NCBI GenBank assembly: GCA_023055505.1
Contig: JALIRH010000097.1
Span: 186,001 to 250,000, forward strand
Source of the DNA: Callipepla californica brunnescens
Taxonomy: Eukaryota; Chordata; Aves; Galliformes; Odontophoridae
DNA length: 64,000 bases
Reading direction: 5' to 3'
The translations under genes were made by a program, and so were the position numbers. Below the pieces are notes generated by a model. That model was not told where the DNA came from. It made no database searches and was given only the letters and a program-made list of their open reading frames with translations. This document shows positions 62,500 to 64,000 of this stretch, piece after piece; within the stretch, counting starts at the first letter, position 1; the number at the start of each line of letters is the position of its first letter.

Positions 62500-64000
62500 T
62501 TTTCACTATGTTCATTTTGATTCTGTTTCTCTTTTGAGCAAAATCAGTCTGACCTTTGCTATGACCAGAAGAAGAGGTTCAACACCCAAATCAGAATTAT
62601 ACAGGAAAACCAGATGCAGTGAAAATCCCAGATGCCATTTCCAAAGTCTTTCTCCTGCTGCTACAGAGCAGGGATCTCTCCAGGAAATGCTCCCCAGCCA
62701 GGAGTTTAGACAGACCAACACCAAAAAAAAAAAAAAAAAATTCGCTTCAATCCCCTTGAGTCATTTTGGCTTCCTTCTCCTGAATGTTATTGTCTTTGGT
62801 CTCATGTCCATGAACTAAGTTAGACTTAAAATACCTGCATCGAAGGCCATACGAGAAACTATGCTAGGAAGAGAAATTACTGTATGTTTTAAATGTTCTA
62901 AGGTTTAGCAGTGTTTCTGGATACCATTACAGAGACTCTACATAACAGGGAACCTTATTCCCCAGTGTTCTAAATCTTTATTCTTGTGACAAAGTGAAGT
63001 GCATAAAACGTCCCCTCACCACAAACAAACATTCTAGAAAATAAGTTAAATGCAATATGAATTCATCCTACCAGGAAGGGTTGAGGGCTTGTAGTCCTTT
63101 AGCCATTATGAGGAAACTAAGACAGTTCAGTATACTGAACTTAAATTTGCAAAATACTTCCAAGTAGCTGAAGCTGTGTGTACAAGGGTCTAGCAATCAA
63201 AAATAAGTCTCCTATTGAATAATCTCTCAGACAACAGTTTCTGAAGTTTGGGAAGAATTAATGTCATGTGTCCCAAATACACAAAGTAATTAACATTTTT
63301 TACATTTGCAGAATGAAAAAAGTTGCATTTTTGTTTTGGCTTTTTTGTTTGTTCTGCTTTAAGGAATAGATCATTTTAAAGTTAAACATGTCACCCTCTG
63401 TTCTCAAATGTTCGAAATAACATAGAAAAAAAAAAAAAAAAAGAGAAGGAGATCAAGAGCCAGCCACAGAGATTATACAGACTTACACATCTCACTTGGA
63501 GAAACCATGCAATCTTTTCTTTGTCTTGTAAACAAAAAAAGGCATTAAAGAATAAGAGTAAACCTGAAGACCTCTCAGTGTTTGAAAGCTGAGTTCTTCA
63601 GTTGATACTTATGCAGTTTATCCAGGAGGTTGATTAGATGTATTGCTATGAATACTTCCATTATTTATTTCTAAAGTGAAGCATTCTAATGATTAAATAT
63701 ATTTGTTCCCAGAAATTAATGGAACACATTAAGACCAAACAAACACTACTAACACCTCCACGCACATCAGTAATGACAAACCAGTGGTCTGCTTGGTGAG
63801 GAGAAGCTGAGAAATAGAAGAAAAACCCAGACACATCTGAAATGATCAACACAGACAGATGCTGCTAATAAACAATGCAACAGAAACTTTTTTTGCTTCT
63901 TCAAACAAACCTGGGCAACACAAAACAGTGAGAAAAAATTGCTTTCCATGTCTCTCAGCCTGGGGCCGGAGAATATATTATGATTTGCTGTCTCTGTGAA

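Larger units (their letters stand above)
61201..64000. other. Intergenic sequence to window end
   Basis: AT-rich DNA with homopolymers (A runs near 61560, 62722 and 63425), a 13-bp triplicate and the TAA/TTA palindrome. No coding exon was recognised; in particular no PTGS2 exon, the gene expected upstream of PLA2G4A in vertebrates. Confidence 0.6.

Noticed and set aside
55961..64000. Search for PTGS2, the expected upstream neighbour
   Set aside because: No EGF-like or peroxidase/cyclooxygenase exon motif was found on either strand; the gene must lie further out if synteny holds.
1..64000. tRNA, rRNA, snRNA genes or CRISPR-like arrays
   Set aside because: No cloverleaf, A/B box pair, snRNA signature or regularly spaced repeats were noticed on reading; a covariance-model search was not possible here.

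Overview
The window looks like vertebrate nuclear DNA from a bird, most likely a galliform close to chicken. Three things point there. It holds many CR1 LINE fragments and two short deleted mariner elements of the Galluhop type. Its coding exons are short and separated by kilobase introns. The encoded protein is a clear cytosolic phospholipase A2 alpha. No prokaryotic, plasmid or organelle sequence was seen.

The one protein-coding gene I can support is PLA2G4A, on the minus strand. Eight coding exons run from 43157 (ATG) down to 1698 and join in frame to give codons 1-306. That covers the Ca2+-binding C2 domain and the start of the catalytic domain, up to and beyond nucleophile Ser228. Residue numbering matches the human protein as I recall it. 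The rest of the gene, including the catalytic Asp, lies beyond position 1. With human numbering, where exon 1 is non-coding, these are exons 2-9. All junctions are GT/AG and phases agree.

Layout: 1-1697 is intron 9 with a mariner remnant. Between 1698 and 43157, exons alternate with introns holding about ten CR1 fragments, a second mariner, homopolymers and small tandem duplications. From 43158 to about 55160 is the upstream region, with one CR1 fragment, a CpG-bearing block and simple repeats. From about 55165 to 55960 is a strong CpG island, the best candidate promoter and possibly the source of a non-coding first PLA2G4A exon. From 55960 to 64000 no gene is recognised, but an ancient CR1/L3-like LINE lies at about 60180-61200.

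I found no clear undescribed system. The observations most worth testing are the distal CpG-island promoter, the pair of mariner copies that appear to share one deletion, oppositely oriented CR1 copies inside one intron, a perfect 27-bp palindrome of paired E-boxes, and a 33-nt T tract upstream of the exon 3 acceptor.
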